Of a DNA stretch of 64,000 nucleotides, positions 15,965-24,718 are shown piece by piece. The DNA is taken from NCBI GenBank assembly GCA_049695975.1, contig JBAVTE010000012.1, positions 62,001 through 126,000 of the forward strand, given 5' to 3'. Position numbers and translations under genes: made by a program. The notes beneath the pieces were generated by a model. That model searched no databases and had not been told where the DNA came from. It saw only the letters and a list, made by a program, of their open reading frames with translations. This DNA is from CAILDB01 sp049695975. GTDB lineage: Bacteria; Patescibacteriota; Minisyncoccia; Phycocordibacterales; GWA1-40-21. The first letter of the stretch is position 1, and each line of letters starts with the position of its first letter.

Positions 15965-17302
15965 CTATTTCAACATTGTTTGTATTTGTTCTATTTCGTT
16001 TGCAAGTACACTGTCATTTTTAATATCATTTTTAATTTTCTCATATGAATGTATGACTGTCGAATGGTCTCTGTTACCCACTTTTTCCCCGATTGATGGA
16101 AAAGATATGTCAAAATTTTCCCTCAAAATATACATTATTATCTGTCTTGGTTTAATAACTTCTTTTTTTCTACCCTTTTCGTATATTTCTTCTTCCTTAA
16201 TTCCATAAAATTCAGAAATTGTTTTAATAACTTCTTTAACAGATCTATTTTTCTTTGGTTTTGTGGTATTTTTAATTAAATCTTTAATTTCATTTATGTT
16301 TAAATCTTTGTTTTTTAGTTGAGTTTGGCAAAAAATAGAGTTTAAAACTCCCTCAAGTTCTCTTATATTACCTTCTATTGATGATGCAAGATATTCTATT
16401 ATTTCGCTTGATATAGAAAGATTCATAAGGGATGATTTTTTTGTAAAAATTTGGATTCTTGATTCAAAATCTGGCTTCTGAATCTCCACTATCATCCCTG
16501 CATTGAATCTGGATTTAATTCTATCTTCTATATCAGGAATAAAATTAGGGTGTTTGTCTGAAGAAAATATTAATTGTTTACTATTATCATGAAAATTATT
16601 AAACAAATGGAAAAATTCTTCTTGGGACTTGTCTTTTTTTGATAAAAACTGGATATCGTCGATAATAAGCATGTCATACTTCTTATATTTTTCTTTAAAA
16701 TTGTTTATTGTGCCGTTAGTTAAAGAGTTAAAATAATCATTAACAAATTTTTCCGAAGTCATATAGAAGATTTTTTTAGTTGGGTCGCTTGTTTTAAAAT
16801 GATTCCCTATCGCCTGTATGAGGTGGGTCTTACCGTGACCTGTGCTTCCATAAATAAAAAGTGGATTATAAATGACAGATTTTTTTAGTATTGCTTGAGA
16901 TGCTGCGTGGGCGAGCTCATTGAAAGGGCCGACGACGAATGAATTGAAGGTATATTTTGGGTTTAAGTTGTCTTCTTTGTTTATATAACATTCGTGTAAG
17001 GGCAACTCATTGTGATGTGGGGTTTTTGCCTCCTCAGATGATTTTTTTATTTCTTCTTTTGATACAAGATATTGAATAGCCCTGATGTGCTCACCAAAAT
17101 TTCTTAAATTTTTCATAATATCCTTATGATATTTATTGAAAAGCCAGTCTTTTACAAAAACATTTGGTACGGCCAAAAATACTACGCCATCTTCCTGCTT
17201 TATAATATAAGTATCTTTGAACCACATACTAAAATTGGCTTTTGACAGAGCCAATTCCATCCCAGCGAGAACATTATTCCAAAGCGTTTTGTTGTCTAAC
17301 AT
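15965..17302 (-). CDS. dnaA: chromosomal replication initiator DnaA
   Basis: DnaA is an AAA+ protein that opens the origin. Domain I (about residues 1-85, WNNVLAGMELALSKANFSMWF), a short variable domain II, then domain III with Walker A GSTGHGKTH (152-160) and Walker B LIIDDIQFL (about 212-220). Domain IV ends with the DNA-binding signature GNRDHSTVIHS (about 410). Length 445 is typical. The -10 box TATAAT lies 10 nt upstream of the ATG, and a DnaA-box-like TTGTCCACA overlaps the -35 area, so autoregulation is likely. Confidence 0.97.
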   Translation of the reverse strand: MLDNKTLWNNVLAGMELALSKANFSMWFKDTYIIKQEDGVVFLAVPNVFVKDWLFNKYHKDIMKNLRNFGEHIRAIQYLVSKEEIKKSSEEAKTPHHNELPLHECYINKEDNLNPKYTFNSFVVGPFNELAHAASQAILKKSVIYNPLFIYGSTGHGKTHLIQAIGNHFKTSDPTKKIFYMTSEKFVNDYFNSLTNGTINNFKEKYKKYDMLIIDDIQFLSKKDKSQEEFFHLFNNFHDNSKQLIFSSDKHPNFIPDIEDRIKSRFNAGMIVEIQKPDFESRIQIFTKKSSLMNLSISSEIIEYLASSIEGNIRELEGVLNSIFCQTQLKNKDLNINEIKDLIKNTTKPKKNRSVKEVIKTISEFYGIKEEEIYEKGRKKEVIKPRQIIMYILRENFDISFPSIGEKVGNRDHSTVIHSYEKIKNDIKNDSVLANEIEQIQTMLK

Positions 17303-17392
17303 TTATAACCCTATTATATACTGTGAACGCTGTGGACAACAACTTAAATAAGTTAATAAATTGTGTACAAACTGTTTATTATTTTTTGTTTC
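17303..17392. other. dnaA upstream region with DnaA-box-like sites (candidate oriC part 2)
   Basis: On the far side of dnaA are TGTGGACAA (17331-17339; complement TTGTCCACA) and TGTGTACAA (17362-17370; complement TTGTACACA) in A/T-rich sequence. With the dnaA-dnaN spacer this forms the classic bipartite arrangement in the rpmH-dnaA-dnaN region. Confidence 0.5.
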
Positions 17393-17512
17393 CCTGCCCC
17401 TCTGAAGAAAGTCCTTCTGAACGGCACGGATATTTTTTTGCTAAAAAATTCCTCGTGATCGCGCCGTCGCGCTCCCAAGTCCGTTCAGAAGGACTTTCTT
17501 CAGAGGGGCAGG
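17393..17512. repeat. 32-bp perfect-stem hairpin between dnaA and rpmH (apical-module family)
   Basis: Arms 17393-17424 and 17481-17512 (core GAAGAAAGTCCTTCTGAACGG) are perfect inverted repeats. The loop has an A/T hairpin (ATTTTTTTGCTAAAAAAT) followed by CCGTCGCGCTCCCAAG, the two-part apex of the family also seen at 364-486, 41781-41910 and 60857-60997. Unlike most copies it lies between divergent genes, inside the presumptive origin region, so it is not an ordinary terminator here. Confidence 0.65.
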
Positions 17513-17516
17513 AACC

Positions 17517-17544
17517 TTGCGCTCTTTTTAAAAAAGTGTATACT
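17517..17544 (+). promoter_or_regulatory. rpmH promoter, leaderless
   Basis: TTGCGC (17517-17522), a 16-nt spacer and TATACT (17539-17544) lie 7 nt before the rpmH ATG at 17552. Confidence 0.5.
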
Positions 17545-17551
17545 TTATCCT

Positions 17552-17686
17552 ATGTCAGTCACATATCAACCAAAAAAGAGAAAAAGAGCAAAAGTCCATG
17601 GCTTTCTTGTAAGGTCTAAATCAAAATTTGGCAGAAATACTATCAAAAGAAGAAGACAGCGAGGAAGAAATAAATTAACTGTATAA
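17552..17686 (+). CDS. rpmH: 50S ribosomal protein L34
   Basis: This 44-residue, very basic protein reads MSVTYQPKKRKRAKVHGF, then FLVRSKSKFGRNTIKRRRQR, with the L34 signature of the type RKRKRxHGFxxRxxTxxGRxxLxRRRxxGR. It opens the conserved rpmH-rnpA-yidC-khpB cluster found next to dnaA in many bacteria. Confidence 0.96.
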   Translation: MSVTYQPKKRKRAKVHGFLVRSKSKFGRNTIKRRRQRGRNKLTV

Positions 17687-17688
17687 TA

Positions 17689-17722
17689 GACGAATATGGG
17701 GGCTAAAAGCCCCTTTCGTCTT
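17689..17722 (+). terminator. hairpin between rpmH and rnpA
   Basis: GACGAA...GGGGCT and AGCCCC...TTCGTC form a strong hairpin followed by TTAATTT. It may partly terminate or process the rpmH message, reducing rnpA expression relative to L34. Confidence 0.55.
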
Positions 17723-17747
17723 AATTTACCCTTAGTGAACAAAAAAT

Positions 17748-18098
17748 ATGCTTGCCAAAAAATATAGAATTTCTAGTGAGGATATAGGTAGAACCATAAA
17801 AAATGGTAAAAGTTTTCATGCAGATCACTTTTATGGTAAATTTGCTTTGAATAATACAAAAAACTCAAGATTTGCTGTCGTTTCGTCTATTAAAATAGAA
17901 AAAACTTCGGTAGGCAGACACCTTTTAAAGAGAAGAATCTCTTCTACTATTGAGAGTTTTTTTAAAAAAAATCCTAAGTCGTTAGAAATACCATTTGATT
18001 TGATCATTTTTTCAAAAAAAGGGGCACCTCTTTTAAGTTTTTTTCAAATTTCTATCGAAGTCAGTCAGATTTTAGAGAATACTCATAAAAATTTTTAA
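17748..18098 (+). CDS. rnpA: ribonuclease P protein component (divergent)
   Basis: This is the protein subunit that helps RNase P RNA bind pre-tRNA leaders. The call rests on position between rpmH and yidC, length (116), basic composition and the pattern FHADHFYGKFALNN, FAVVSSIKI and VGRHLLKRRI. The usual RNR box (KRNRxKRxxRE) is degraded: the Asn position is His and the following Arg is Leu, while the KRR remains. Despite this the fold pattern is convincing. No RNase P RNA gene was recognised in the window. Confidence 0.82.
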   Translation: MLAKKYRISSEDIGRTIKNGKSFHADHFYGKFALNNTKNSRFAVVSSIKIEKTSVGRHLLKRRISSTIESFFKKNPKSLEIPFDLIIFSKKGAPLLSFFQISIEVSQILENTHKNF

Positions 18099-18134
18099 GG
18101 TTGAATATTCGCGTATTTCTGTTAGTATTACAGA

Positions 18135-18893
18135 ATGATTCATTTTATTTTTCAAAATTTTTTTTATATTCCACTTTATAACTTCATGGTTGCTATTTTA
18201 GGGGCTTTTCCATATTTTTCTATTGGATTTGCCATCATAGTTCTGACTTTTATTGTACGAATAATCCTTTTTCCTCTTTCAAAGAAGGCTGTGAGAACCC
18301 AGATTGAAATGAAGATTATTGAACCAGAAATAGAAGAAATAAAGAATAAATATAAAGATAATAAGCAGGAGCAGTCTATGCAAATTATGAAGCTTTATAA
18401 AGAAAAAGGAGTCAATCCATTTTCTAGCATTTTTCTAATTCTTCTTCAGCTTCCTGTGCTTATTGCATTATATTATGTTTTTTTAAGTGGTGGTTTACCA
18501 AAAATAGATTATTCTCTTCTTTACCCTTTTGTTTATCCTCCTGTGACAATCAATATGTTTTTTCTTGGTATAGATACGATGCAAAAAAGCATTGTTTTCG
18601 CAATTTTGGCTGGTGTGACACAGTTCTGGCAGATACAGGTAGCTACACCTATGAAAAGCACCGTCAAAAAAGACCCTTCTGCAAAGAGAAGTATGGGCGA
18701 TGACTTGGCAAAAAGTATGAATTTTCAAATGAAATTCATAATGCCTATCTTTATGTTCTTCATCGCATGGAGCTTCCCTGTCGTTGTATCTATCTATCTT
18801 ATTACTACAAACCTCTTTTCAGTCGCGCAGGAGTTTTATATGAGAGGAAAGATGGCGAGTGAGAAGGCAGGTGTGCAAAAGGTTAATAATTAA
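18135..18893 (+). CDS. yidC: membrane protein insertase YidC/Oxa1 family
   Basis: YidC inserts and folds membrane proteins alone or with SecYEG. The 252-residue short form lacks the large periplasmic domain of E. coli YidC. Hydrophobic segments lie at about residues 5-45 (YFSIGFAIIVLTFIVRIILFPLS is the first core helix), 95-118, 145-170 and 200-225. The cytoplasmic helical hairpin (EIEEIKNKYKDNKQEQSMQI) and the insertion-groove Arg in IVRIILFPL are present. A TATTAC box lies 3 nt before the ATG, so the gene may also have a leaderless transcript. Confidence 0.94.
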   Translation: MIHFIFQNFFYIPLYNFMVAILGAFPYFSIGFAIIVLTFIVRIILFPLSKKAVRTQIEMKIIEPEIEEIKNKYKDNKQEQSMQIMKLYKEKGVNPFSSIFLILLQLPVLIALYYVFLSGGLPKIDYSLLYPFVYPPVTINMFFLGIDTMQKSIVFAILAGVTQFWQIQVATPMKSTVKKDPSAKRSMGDDLAKSMNFQMKFIMPIFMFFIAWSFPVVVSIYLITTNLFSVAQEFYMRGKMASEKAGVQKVNN

Positions 18894-18899
18894 AATAAA

Positions 18900-19367
18900 A
18901 TGAAAAACGAAGATATAAAAAACATAATAGCAGAGATGATTCAAAAGATGGAGGTTAGCTTCGATTCTATTGATGAAGTATTTGATGAAATAACAAAGAA
19001 AAATATTTTTGTAATAAGAACAAAGGACTCTGGGCTTCTGATCGGTGAAAATGGTGAAACATTTAATGCTTTTTTCATGCTTGTCAAAAGGATGGTTGCA
19101 AAGAAGGCTCAAAATGAGGAGATACTGTCTTCATTTGCGATTGATATCAATGATTATCACTCAAGTAAGGTAATAAAACTCAAAAATCAAGCAAATATCT
19201 TTGCAAATAGGGCTCGAGATATGAAAGTTAATATAGAAATGGATCCTATGTCTTCATATGAAAGACTCATTATACACTCAGCACTCAGTGATCAGCCTAA
19301 TATTAAGACAGAATCTATAGGAGAAGGTTTGTCTAGGAGGATTGTTATAAAATATATAAAGAGCTAG
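18900..19367 (+). CDS. khpB: KH/R3H RNA-binding protein KhpB (Jag)
   Basis: This is an RNA-binding protein associated with cell-envelope regulation. A type II KH domain with the GxxG loop (LLIGENGETFNAF, about residues 43-55) is followed by an R3H domain with the motif SSYERLIIHSAL (about 118-129, the usual form is ERRxxH). The N-terminal Jag domain of Firmicutes is absent, leaving 155 residues. It starts 6 nt after yidC, the conserved order. Confidence 0.9.
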   Translation: MKNEDIKNIIAEMIQKMEVSFDSIDEVFDEITKKNIFVIRTKDSGLLIGENGETFNAFFMLVKRMVAKKAQNEEILSSFAIDINDYHSSKVIKLKNQANIFANRARDMKVNIEMDPMSSYERLIIHSALSDQPNIKTESIGEGLSRRIVIKYIKS

Positions 19368-19372
19368 GTCAT

Positions 19373-19491
19373 AAAAACAGGAGAGTAATGTTTCTTTTAT
19401 GAACATTGCGCAGGCCGACGGGCCGAGCATAGCAAAAATCTAGCAAGATTTTATGCGCGTTCAGAAAAGGAATATTACTTTCCTGTTTTTT
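19373..19491. terminator. long hairpin between convergent khpB and the secretion operon
   Basis: Imperfect arms of about 32 bp (AAAAACAGGAGAGTAATG... and ...TATTACTTTCCTGTTTTTT) enclose GAAC, a GC-rich segment (CAGGCCGACGGGCCGAG), an A/T hairpin with an AGCA loop, and GTTC. The order matches the apical-module family in the same orientation as the copy at 41781-41910. It has the position of a bidirectional terminator. Confidence 0.6.
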
Positions 19492-19495
19492 AATT

Positions 19496-20746
19496 TTAGT
19501 TTCCTGCTGGAGAAATTTTAAACTCCCAGAGAGACAAATCTTTTTTGTTTATAAAAATAATGTAATTATCTTTTGCGCTTATGACAGGATCGCTTACATC
19601 TACGCTTTCATTATCTTTTGTCTGATATAAAAGGGTGGTGGTTTTGTCTGCTGTATTTATTTCCCAAAAATCATCAGAGAAAGACGCAGAACCGTTGTAC
19701 CATGCATCGGGGAAGAGACCACTTGGCATGCTTTTAGGTACTGCACAATATACAATATTTGAGCTCATTTTGCTCCACACACATTTATCAGCAAATGTGC
19801 TCAGAGATAAAGAGGAGTCAATATCTTTCTCGATATCCATATATCCAAGTGTTGGTCTTCCTCTTACATTTTTAGAAAACAAAACACTGTTTCCGTTGTT
19901 CCCTACTAGAGTTGTAAGACCATATATATCTCCTGTGACTTGTTCCAAACTTCCGTCTGAAGTATTTAAGTCAAATAAAAATCCTTGCATATAGTAACTA
20001 GGTTTCGTCAACAAAGACACGGTATTGTCCCCTACCCAACTTGCACTCCAATTTTTTAATTCGGAAGTAAAGACTTGTTTTTTGCTCGTTCCATCTATAT
20101 TTCCTGTAAAACCTGCAGAACCACTATCGGTTTCTAATAAGTAAAATATTTTAGAAGAATTTTTATTTATTGCAATCGTTTTAATATTTTCTGGTAAGAA
20201 GGACCCAGAAATAATTCCCGCAAATTCATTTGAGGTAGAAGCATAGAGAGTGATTTTTGCGGAATAAGTTGCTATTTTTTCAGTTTTATCTTTGATGTAT
20301 CTTAGTAAGACATTTGTACCTGTTTTATCAAAGAGTGCCTCATATATTTTAGGTATAGTGGTGTTGGTAATTCTTGTAATTTGGCTTGAACCAAAGCTTA
20401 TTTCATGAATATTGCCATTACTTCTTTCTACCAGTCGTACTTTTTCATTTGGATACACTCCAAATATTGTAGCCCCTGCTACTGGTTCCTGGAAAATTTG
20501 TTTTAGTCCCAATTCGTTTGCTGTATTGTTTGTGGTAGTGCTAGTAGGTGTACTCGTATCTCCAAAATTGGCGGTATTTGTATTGGTTTTGTCTACCGAA
20601 GTATCACCAAAACCATTTTGTGTCTGGGTTGTATTGTCTACAGGTACATTAGTGTTTGTATTTGTCCTAAAATAAAAGAAAAGGAATGTTATTAAAATAA
20701 CGATTGTTATTCCAAGTATTAAAATGATTGCTTTTTTCTTTTCCAT
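19496..20746 (-). CDS. membrane-anchored protein with propeller-like repeats, secretion operon
   Basis: This 416-residue protein has one N-terminal membrane span (about residues 6-26), a Thr/Asn-rich linker (about 28-75) and a large external domain with repeated beta-strand units such as VRLVERSNGNIHEISF and VLLRYIKDKTEKIATYSAK, resembling PD40/WD40-type propeller blades. It has no catalytic signature. It is the last gene of the minus-strand secretion-like operon (10 nt after the VirB2-like gene), so an envelope role in that apparatus is likely but unproven. Confidence 0.65.
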   Translation of the reverse strand: MEKKKAIILILGITIVILITFLFFYFRTNTNTNVPVDNTTQTQNGFGDTSVDKTNTNTANFGDTSTPTSTTTNNTANELGLKQIFQEPVAGATIFGVYPNEKVRLVERSNGNIHEISFGSSQITRITNTTIPKIYEALFDKTGTNVLLRYIKDKTEKIATYSAKITLYASTSNEFAGIISGSFLPENIKTIAINKNSSKIFYLLETDSGSAGFTGNIDGTSKKQVFTSELKNWSASWVGDNTVSLLTKPSYYMQGFLFDLNTSDGSLEQVTGDIYGLTTLVGNNGNSVLFSKNVRGRPTLGYMDIEKDIDSSLSLSTFADKCVWSKMSSNIVYCAVPKSMPSGLFPDAWYNGSASFSDDFWEINTADKTTTLLYQTKDNESVDVSDPVISAKDNYIIFINKKDLSLWEFKISPAGN

Positions 20747-20756
20747 TTTATTTTAT

Positions 20757-21200
20757 TTATTGAAACCACCCTGGAATTTGAAGAATATCAGGATTGACTG
20801 TATATAGGATGAGATATGAGGCAAGGACGAGCAGTAGACCCCAGAGAGCATTAGTTATTTTACTTTTAGCATCACTCTTTCCATCAAAGGCCTCGGTAGT
20901 CATATATTCTACTCCTCCCCAAGCGATCATAAGGACGGCGAGCACGGCAGCAGCAGCAACTCCGAAGTTATAAACAGAAGCCAAAAATTTTCCCAAATTT
21001 CCACTCGTATCTATTTTTTCATTTATCATCGCTTTTTTTTCTAGCGGAACATATTTCATTGTGCCATCATTATTGTCAGATGGTATAAAGTGTGTGTTTT
21101 GGGGTTGAGCATCTTCTGCATTACATAAAGTAAAAGGTATTGCTGTACAAAGTATGAAGAAGGAAACTATTAATAATGCTATTTTTTTATTATTTTTCAT
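20757..21200 (-). CDS. VirB2/TrbC-like pilin-type membrane protein
   Basis: This 147-residue protein has a signal peptide (about 1-28, ending near LCNAEDA) and two hydrophobic helices (about 73-95, VYNFGVAAAAVLAVLMIAWG, and 115-135, WGLLLVLASYLILYTVNP) joined by a charged turn EAFDGKSDAKSK. This two-helix layout is that of VirB2/TrbC T4SS pilins and similar proteins in Gram-positive and CPR secretion loci. It overlaps the upstream gene by 11 nt. The family is assigned by topology and context, without a search. Confidence 0.6.
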   Translation of the reverse strand: MKNNKKIALLIVSFFILCTAIPFTLCNAEDAQPQNTHFIPSDNNDGTMKYVPLEKKAMINEKIDTSGNLGKFLASVYNFGVAAAAVLAVLMIAWGGVEYMTTEAFDGKSDAKSKITNALWGLLLVLASYLILYTVNPDILQIPGWFQ

Positions 21201-22191
21201 AATTTAATGTAAAACCAAATCTACCAAACTGAAACATTCTATCACGATTTTCTACATTTATGCTGATGTTTGCACTCCCCGATCCAGATGTCTCGACTTG
21301 TTTTAAAATAATAGTATTTTTCTTTCCTGCTGTAGTATAACTTTGTCCATTTACTGACCAAGTCATATTTAATCTTGATGAATCTGGTTCTTTTACATCA
21401 AAATAAAAAGGAAAAGCTATAATATCCATTTCTTCTTTTGAACCAATATTTATCACACCTGTAAGGGCTTTATTGAAAAATATTCCATATAATGGATTGT
21501 CTTCATACATTAAAATTTTGGGACTTGTTGGAGAAATAGAAATAATTTTCTCTGCTGTAACTTTTCTGTTGTCATCTTGTACTGTGACATCTATGTCTGT
21601 ATCATCAGAGATACCATTACCGCTGAAAACAAAAGTATTTTTTCCTCGGCCTGAAGCATCTTCATCAACTACCCCGTTTTTCATCCAAGTATAAGTAAGG
21701 CTTTTATCTGGTATCTTTGTTCCGTCAATATAAATTTCTGGTATCGCCAGCGCTTTGACAGTTCCCTGTTTTGCAAAAAGAGGCGAACCTTTGTAAAAAT
21801 TGGGTGTGTATGACTGTGGCTCAAAAATTATATTTATGTCTCTCGGTTGGATGACTTGTTCGAGTACATTTGTGGAATTTATAACAGCTTTTACTGTCGT
21901 GGATTGTGATTTATTTGATAAATCAAAAGAAAAGCTGGTCAAACCCACCCCTTCTTTTTTCAAAGTTCCATCCACAAACCATGATATTTGCTCGGTATTT
22001 AAATTTTGATAAATGTTTTTGAGAGAAGCTGTGATGGTATCTCTAAATTTTGGATTTATGGGCGATATAGTCATACTGGATCCAGAGATTGCCTGTGAAT
22101 TTGGGGTTTGAGCAAAAGAAAAAATAGGACATATTGATATGGCTGTGAGAATAATAATTAATTTTAGAGATGTAAGAAAGCTTCTATTCAT
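21190..22191 (-). CDS. secreted protein with Ig-like domains, secretion operon
   Basis: This 333-residue protein has a signal peptide (about 1-27, ending near SFAQ). It is followed by three beta-rich modules with Trp/Cys-poor Ig or PKD-like patterns (ISWFVDGTLKKEG, LTYTWMKNGVVDEDASG, MTWSVNGQSYTTAGK). The repeated W..(D/N)G pattern marks each module. It should lie outside the cytoplasmic membrane. It sits between the VirB4-like and VirB2-like genes, consistent with a structural or adhesive part of the apparatus. Confidence 0.65.
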   Translation of the reverse strand: MNRSFLTSLKLIIILTAISICPIFSFAQTPNSQAISGSSMTISPINPKFRDTITASLKNIYQNLNTEQISWFVDGTLKKEGVGLTSFSFDLSNKSQSTTVKAVINSTNVLEQVIQPRDINIIFEPQSYTPNFYKGSPLFAKQGTVKALAIPEIYIDGTKIPDKSLTYTWMKNGVVDEDASGRGKNTFVFSGNGISDDTDIDVTVQDDNRKVTAEKIISISPTSPKILMYEDNPLYGIFFNKALTGVINIGSKEEMDIIAFPFYFDVKEPDSSRLNMTWSVNGQSYTTAGKKNTIILKQVETSGSGSANISINVENRDRMFQFGRFGFTLNYEK

Positions 22192-22212
22192 TTGTTATAT
22201 TATAACACAAAA

Positions 22213-24051
22213 TTAACCCATCAACCCATTTGCAATACCATATTCTTGTTTTGCTTTTCTGATAGCGAGGAGCTGTGAAGGATCGGAAGTGATGATTTGA
22301 TCTTCGGTATAAGATGCATAGATTTTGAGAGCGACATGCTTTGTTCCTACAAAGAAAATACCCTCTCCTACATCTGATTCAAGCAGTAAAAACTTTTCTT
22401 CATCAGTGAGGTTAAATATTTTTTGCAAATTGTCCACAGCCGTCGGGGATTGTTTGAGGAGAATTTGTATTGAGGAGTTTGTCACAATAGGTTGCCCATA
22501 AGGTGAACGCAAGAAGTCATCGACATCTTGAGTAATAGTAGCAAGACCCAGGAAGTATTTTCTGCCTCTTTTTGCCATGCCAAAAAGGAATGATGCTGTG
22601 TCATCCGATTTCATCATCCACCATGCCTCATCTATCACAAGCAATCTCTTTTTGAGTTGTTTACGGACGGCATTCCAAATGTGGTGTGTAATGAGATACA
22701 TAGCTACTGGCTTGAGTTCATCTTCCATATCTCTAATGGAAAAAACTACGAATTTGTAGTCTATATCAATGTTTGTGGCTTTGTTTAGAAATCCTGCCCA
22801 TGTTCCTCTCGTATATTTTGAAAGTTTTTGTACAAGTGACTCGGCCCCTTTCATACCAGAAAGAACGAGCTCAAAGTCCGAGAGAAGTGGCGCCTCAACA
22901 TTTGAGAAATCAGAGTCTGGGGTGATATCTTTCAGTGCATATGTCTCCAAAATTGCTTTATCTATGATCGCATCTTCTTCTTGTGAAAGTCCGCCAAACA
23001 TTAGGCGGAAAAGTCCGACAAGGTTTATAATATTTGTTCTCAAAACATCTGCTGATGATTCATCTTCACGAGCGATAGGAAGATCAAATGGATTCAAGTG
23101 GGCATCAGAGTTTAAAGAAATACTAAACGACTTTCCACCAGCTGCCTCGGCGAGGAATTCATATTCTTTTTCTGGGTCTATCACAATGACATCTATATCA
23201 AACATCAAACTTCGCAATATTTCTAGCTTTGTACAGTATGATTTACCAGAACCAGACTTTGCAAAAGTGATGGAGTTGTAGTTTTCTAGAGAAAATCTGT
23301 CAAAGATTACTAAGCTGGAATTGTGCCTGTTGATACCATAAAGAATACCTTTGTCGGATGTAAGGTCGAAAGAAATAAAAGGAAAAATACTCGATAATGG
23401 GGATGAGTTGAGCTTGGAATGTATTTCAAGGAGGTCTGTGCCTGTTGGTAAAATACTTTTATAACCCTGCTCTTGTTGAAAAAGTGCTGGTTTTACATAA
23501 ATAAGGCGGGATTCAAGGATTGATTTGATTTCCGATTCAAATTTGTTTAGTTCTTCTTCATTGTCTGCATAAATAGTAATGTAAAGACCAACATCAAAAA
23601 GCTTTTCTTGTGCTTGCTGGAGATTGTCGCGAAGCCCTTCGAGGTCTTGGTATGCAGTATCTAGTACTGGGTCACGCACCAGACCCTTCCTTTCCCTGTC
23701 ATTTATTTGGCTTTGTACTTCGGCCACTTTTTTCTGAAATTGTCGCAGTATTTTTACTGTGTCGAGCGGATGAATAAAAATTGAAACATTAAAAACTCTA
23801 TCAAGGTTGATGATTGGGGCAAACCAGCTTTCAGTGAGAAACCTAGGATAGGAAATAACAAAAAATGTTCGAGCTATTTTTTCTCCAAGATTTATTTCTT
23901 TCGGCGTAATTTTGAGCGCCGATGGTGCAATGATGTCTTGTAATTCTAGAACCCCAGCCTCATATATTTCTTGGGGAAGAAAAGATGTCAGTTCATCTTT
24001 TTTGTCTTCTTTTTTGCCGAATAAATTATTTAAAAATGACATATTATGCAT
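22213..24051 (-). CDS. virB4: VirB4/TraC-like conjugation ATPase, C-terminal part
   Basis: This is the energising ATPase of a type IV secretion-like apparatus. Walker A is AKSGSGKSYCTK (about residues 265-276) and Walker B is LLVIDEAWWM (about 470-479). The family motif ITQDVDDFLRSPYGQPIVTNSS lies about 505-526. The segment before Walker A matches the VirB4 middle domain. The N-terminal domain seems to be encoded separately by the upstream gene, which overlaps this one by 8 nt, so VirB4 appears split into two translationally coupled chains. Confidence 0.88.
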   Translation of the reverse strand: MHNMSFLNNLFGKKEDKKDELTSFLPQEIYEAGVLELQDIIAPSALKITPKEINLGEKIARTFFVISYPRFLTESWFAPIINLDRVFNVSIFIHPLDTVKILRQFQKKVAEVQSQINDRERKGLVRDPVLDTAYQDLEGLRDNLQQAQEKLFDVGLYITIYADNEEELNKFESEIKSILESRLIYVKPALFQQEQGYKSILPTGTDLLEIHSKLNSSPLSSIFPFISFDLTSDKGILYGINRHNSSLVIFDRFSLENYNSITFAKSGSGKSYCTKLEILRSLMFDIDVIVIDPEKEYEFLAEAAGGKSFSISLNSDAHLNPFDLPIAREDESSADVLRTNIINLVGLFRLMFGGLSQEEDAIIDKAILETYALKDITPDSDFSNVEAPLLSDFELVLSGMKGAESLVQKLSKYTRGTWAGFLNKATNIDIDYKFVVFSIRDMEDELKPVAMYLITHHIWNAVRKQLKKRLLVIDEAWWMMKSDDTASFLFGMAKRGRKYFLGLATITQDVDDFLRSPYGQPIVTNSSIQILLKQSPTAVDNLQKIFNLTDEEKFLLLESDVGEGIFFVGTKHVALKIYASYTEDQIITSDPSQLLAIRKAKQEYGIANGLMG

Positions 24052-24688
24052 TTACGATGGGTTTTTCTAAATCCCCAGGATTAAATATCTTGTAGAACAA
24101 TTCAATAATCTCATCTGTACCAAGGGCGATGCTCTTCAGTCCACATCTGATAAGTCCACCTTGTATTACTCCGATCCTCTGCTCAAGCTGGGTTCTGTTT
24201 TCAAGGAAAGAGTCATTTTTATCTGTGGTTTTTGTTTTTTCTTCTTTTTTGCTGTTAAAAAAGTTACTAGCAATACTACCGGCATTGTTCGTCGTCAATA
24301 CTTGTGAAAATGGTATTACTACAAAGAAAGTTTTGGTCATAATGTTGGATTGCTCCACAAAAGCTTTGATGAAAGCAATATATTCTTTGATTTGTATTTT
24401 CATAAGGTCACTAAGCTCGGCTTTGTATCTTTCTTCGAGCTGAGCTAGATACGGTCGGATATCGAGTTGTCTTGATTGGATGGAAATTTGAACAGAAAAA
24501 TCAAGAGAATTCAGAAAATTTTGAAATTGATATATGACAGCCTCCTGCTCTTCTCCGGATTTTAAAGCAAAGTTGACAGATGAAACCATAATAACCGCTC
24601 TCATTGAGCCATCTTTTAAAATCATCACTCCATCTCGGATTTCTTTGATGGGTACGAAATCTTGTGTTGCTTTTGCAATTACCGGCAT
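24044..24688 (-). CDS. VirB4/TraC N-terminal domain-like protein
   Basis: This 214-residue soluble protein begins with the pattern seen at the N-terminus of TraC/VirB4 proteins in CPR and Firmicutes loci (IKEIRDGVMILKDGSMRAVI, about residues 13-32). It continues with FQNFLNSLDFSVQISIQSRQLD and ends with a segment like GLIRCGLKSIALGTDEIIEL. Its 3' end overlaps the VirB4 gene by 8 nt. The likeliest reading is a naturally split VirB4. It could instead be a stand-alone accessory protein. Confidence 0.65.
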   Translation of the reverse strand: MPVIAKATQDFVPIKEIRDGVMILKDGSMRAVIMVSSVNFALKSGEEQEAVIYQFQNFLNSLDFSVQISIQSRQLDIRPYLAQLEERYKAELSDLMKIQIKEYIAFIKAFVEQSNIMTKTFFVVIPFSQVLTTNNAGSIASNFFNSKKEEKTKTTDKNDSFLENRTQLEQRIGVIQGGLIRCGLKSIALGTDEIIELFYKIFNPGDLEKPIVNA

Positions 24689-24718
24689 AACTATATTATA
24701 TATTAAAAGACCAAAAAA

